NCBI GenBank assembly: GCA_013298415.1 | Contig: JAAFHN010000128.1 | Location: 1-7,124 of the forward strand | DNA length: 7,124 bases | Reading direction: 5' to 3' | From: Comamonadaceae bacterium | GTDB lineage: Bacteria; Pseudomonadota; Gammaproteobacteria; Burkholderiales; Burkholderiaceae_C | Part shown: piece after piece, positions 6,444-7,124 of the stretch | How positions within the stretch are numbered: position 1 is the first letter of the stretch | Layout of the letters: each line of letters opens with the position of its first letter | Program-made: the position numbers and the translations under genes | Notes under the pieces: generated by a model | What the model saw: only the letters and a program-made list of their open reading frames with translations | Told to the model about the DNA's origin: nothing | Database searches by the model: none

Positions 6444-7124
6444 ATGAAACAAATACTTCAAAACCTCAAGGACGGCTCCACCGAGGTGGCAGACGTGCCT
6501 TGTCCGCGAGTCGGCACTGGGCAATTGCTCATTCGGACAACGCGTACCTTGATCTCAGCCGGCACCGAGCGCATGCTGGTGGACTTCGGAAAAGCCAGTT
6601 TCATCGATAAGGCCAGGCAGCAACCCGACAAAGTGCGCATGGTGCTCGACAAAGTGCGTACAGACGGGCTTTTGCCCACCATCGACGCTGTGCGCAACAA
6701 GCTCGATCAACCGTTGCCAATGGGCTACTGCAACGTGGGCGAGGTGGTCGAAGTCGGTGCAGGCGTCAGCGGGTTTGCGGTGGGCGATCGGGTGGCCTCT
6801 AACGGCAAGCATGCAGAAATGGTAGCCGTGCCGGTCAACTTGTGCTCCAAGGTCCCCGACGCCGTGCCTGAAGAAGCTGCGGCTTTCACAGTGCTGGCGG
6901 CGGTTGCCTTGCAAGGCATTCGATTGGTGCAGCCTACGCTTGGCGAAGCGGTGGTCGTCACTGGTCTAGGTCTCATTGGACTGCTTACCGTGCAGCTGCT
7001 CAAGGCTCAGGGTTGCCGTGTGCTCGGTTTAGATTTCGACCCCGAGAAGTTGGGTCTGGCGAAGGAGTTCGGCGCCGAGGTCGTGGATTTGCGCGGTGGC
7101 TGCGACCCAGTGGCTGCGGCGATG
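6444..7124 (+). CDS. Bi-domain-type oxidoreductase (MDR/zinc-alcohol-dehydrogenase-like), N-terminal part
   Basis: The frame is open to the window end, giving 227 residues of a longer protein. It is a medium-chain dehydrogenase/reductase: a GroES-like part (about 24-140) with SAGTERM at 38-44, VGDRVAS at 113-119 and then a Rossmann region with GLGLIG at 174-179. Asp197 after the second strand suggests NAD(H) preference. The usual zinc-site motifs, Cys-Gly-x-Asp and Gly-His-Glu, are absent; SAGTE and PMGYCNVG stand in those regions. QQPDKVRMVLDKVRTDG (59-75) and KLDQPLPMGYCNVG are features I associate with bi-domain oxidoreductases of polysaccharide clusters, which carry a C-terminal Gfo/Idh/MocA domain of which nothing is visible here. 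It likely acts on a sugar or sugar nucleotide. ATG 6444 lies four bases after the hisF2 stop, with GGGA eight bases upstream as a modest ribosome binding site. Confidence 0.82.
   Translation, partial: MKQILQNLKDGSTEVADVPCPRVGTGQLLIRTTRTLISAGTERMLVDFGKASFIDKARQQPDKVRMVLDKVRTDGLLPTIDAVRNKLDQPLPMGYCNVGEVVEVGAGVSGFAVGDRVASNGKHAEMVAVPVNLCSKVPDAVPEEAAAFTVLAAVALQGIRLVQPTLGEAVVVTGLGLIGLLTVQLLKAQGCRVLGLDFDPEKLGLAKEFGAEVVDLRGGCDPVAAAM

Noticed and set aside
6626..6658. Direct repeat of the 12-mer CGACAAAGTGCG, 21 bases apart
   Set aside because: It encodes a repeated Asp-Lys-Val-Arg in a segment I recall as conserved in the oxidoreductase family, so it reflects protein sequence rather than a DNA element.

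Overview
The window lies inside a surface-polysaccharide (O-antigen or capsule type) biosynthesis cluster. All genes are on the + strand and packed almost without gaps, so they probably form one long transcription unit with both ends outside the window. It holds the C-terminal part of a Wzx-type flippase (2-442), a GT-B-like putative glycosyltransferase (444-1718), a Wzy-type polymerase (1720-2871), a membrane acyltransferase of the acyltransferase-3 family (2858-3889), a three-gene acetamidino-sugar cassette wbpG-hisH2-hisF2 (3890-6439), and the N-terminal part of a bi-domain-type oxidoreductase (6444 to the end).

Flippase, polymerase, acyltransferase and an amidinated sugar point to a Gram-negative, Wzx/Wzy-dependent heteropolysaccharide pathway. 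The amidotransferase cassette matches in content, but not in order, the genes that make the acetamidino mannuronic acid derivative of Pseudomonas aeruginosa serotype O5. A proteobacterium is likely. Generally GC-rich DNA with GTG and TTG starts fits a beta- or gammaproteobacterium, but nothing here fixes the genus.

How the genes probably work together: HisH2 releases ammonia from glutamine, HisF2 (a HisF barrel whose catalytic Asp11 is replaced by Leu) carries it, and WbpG (PP-loop ATPase with a four-Cys metal site) uses it to turn an N-acetyl group of a nucleotide sugar into an acetamidino group. The putative glycosyltransferase may help assemble the repeat unit, the acyltransferase may decorate it, Wzx flips it, and Wzy polymerises it in the periplasm. 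The oxidoreductase probably belongs to a further sugar-modification step encoded downstream. The enzymes that make the substrate of the amidotransferase are not in the window, so the sugar is not identified.

Base composition is uneven. The polymerase and acyltransferase stretch is much more AT-rich than the hisF2/oxidoreductase end, as expected of a mosaic serotype locus. No RNA gene, insertion sequence, CRISPR array, terminator or promoter could be supported. No gene-free stretch exceeds 10 bases.
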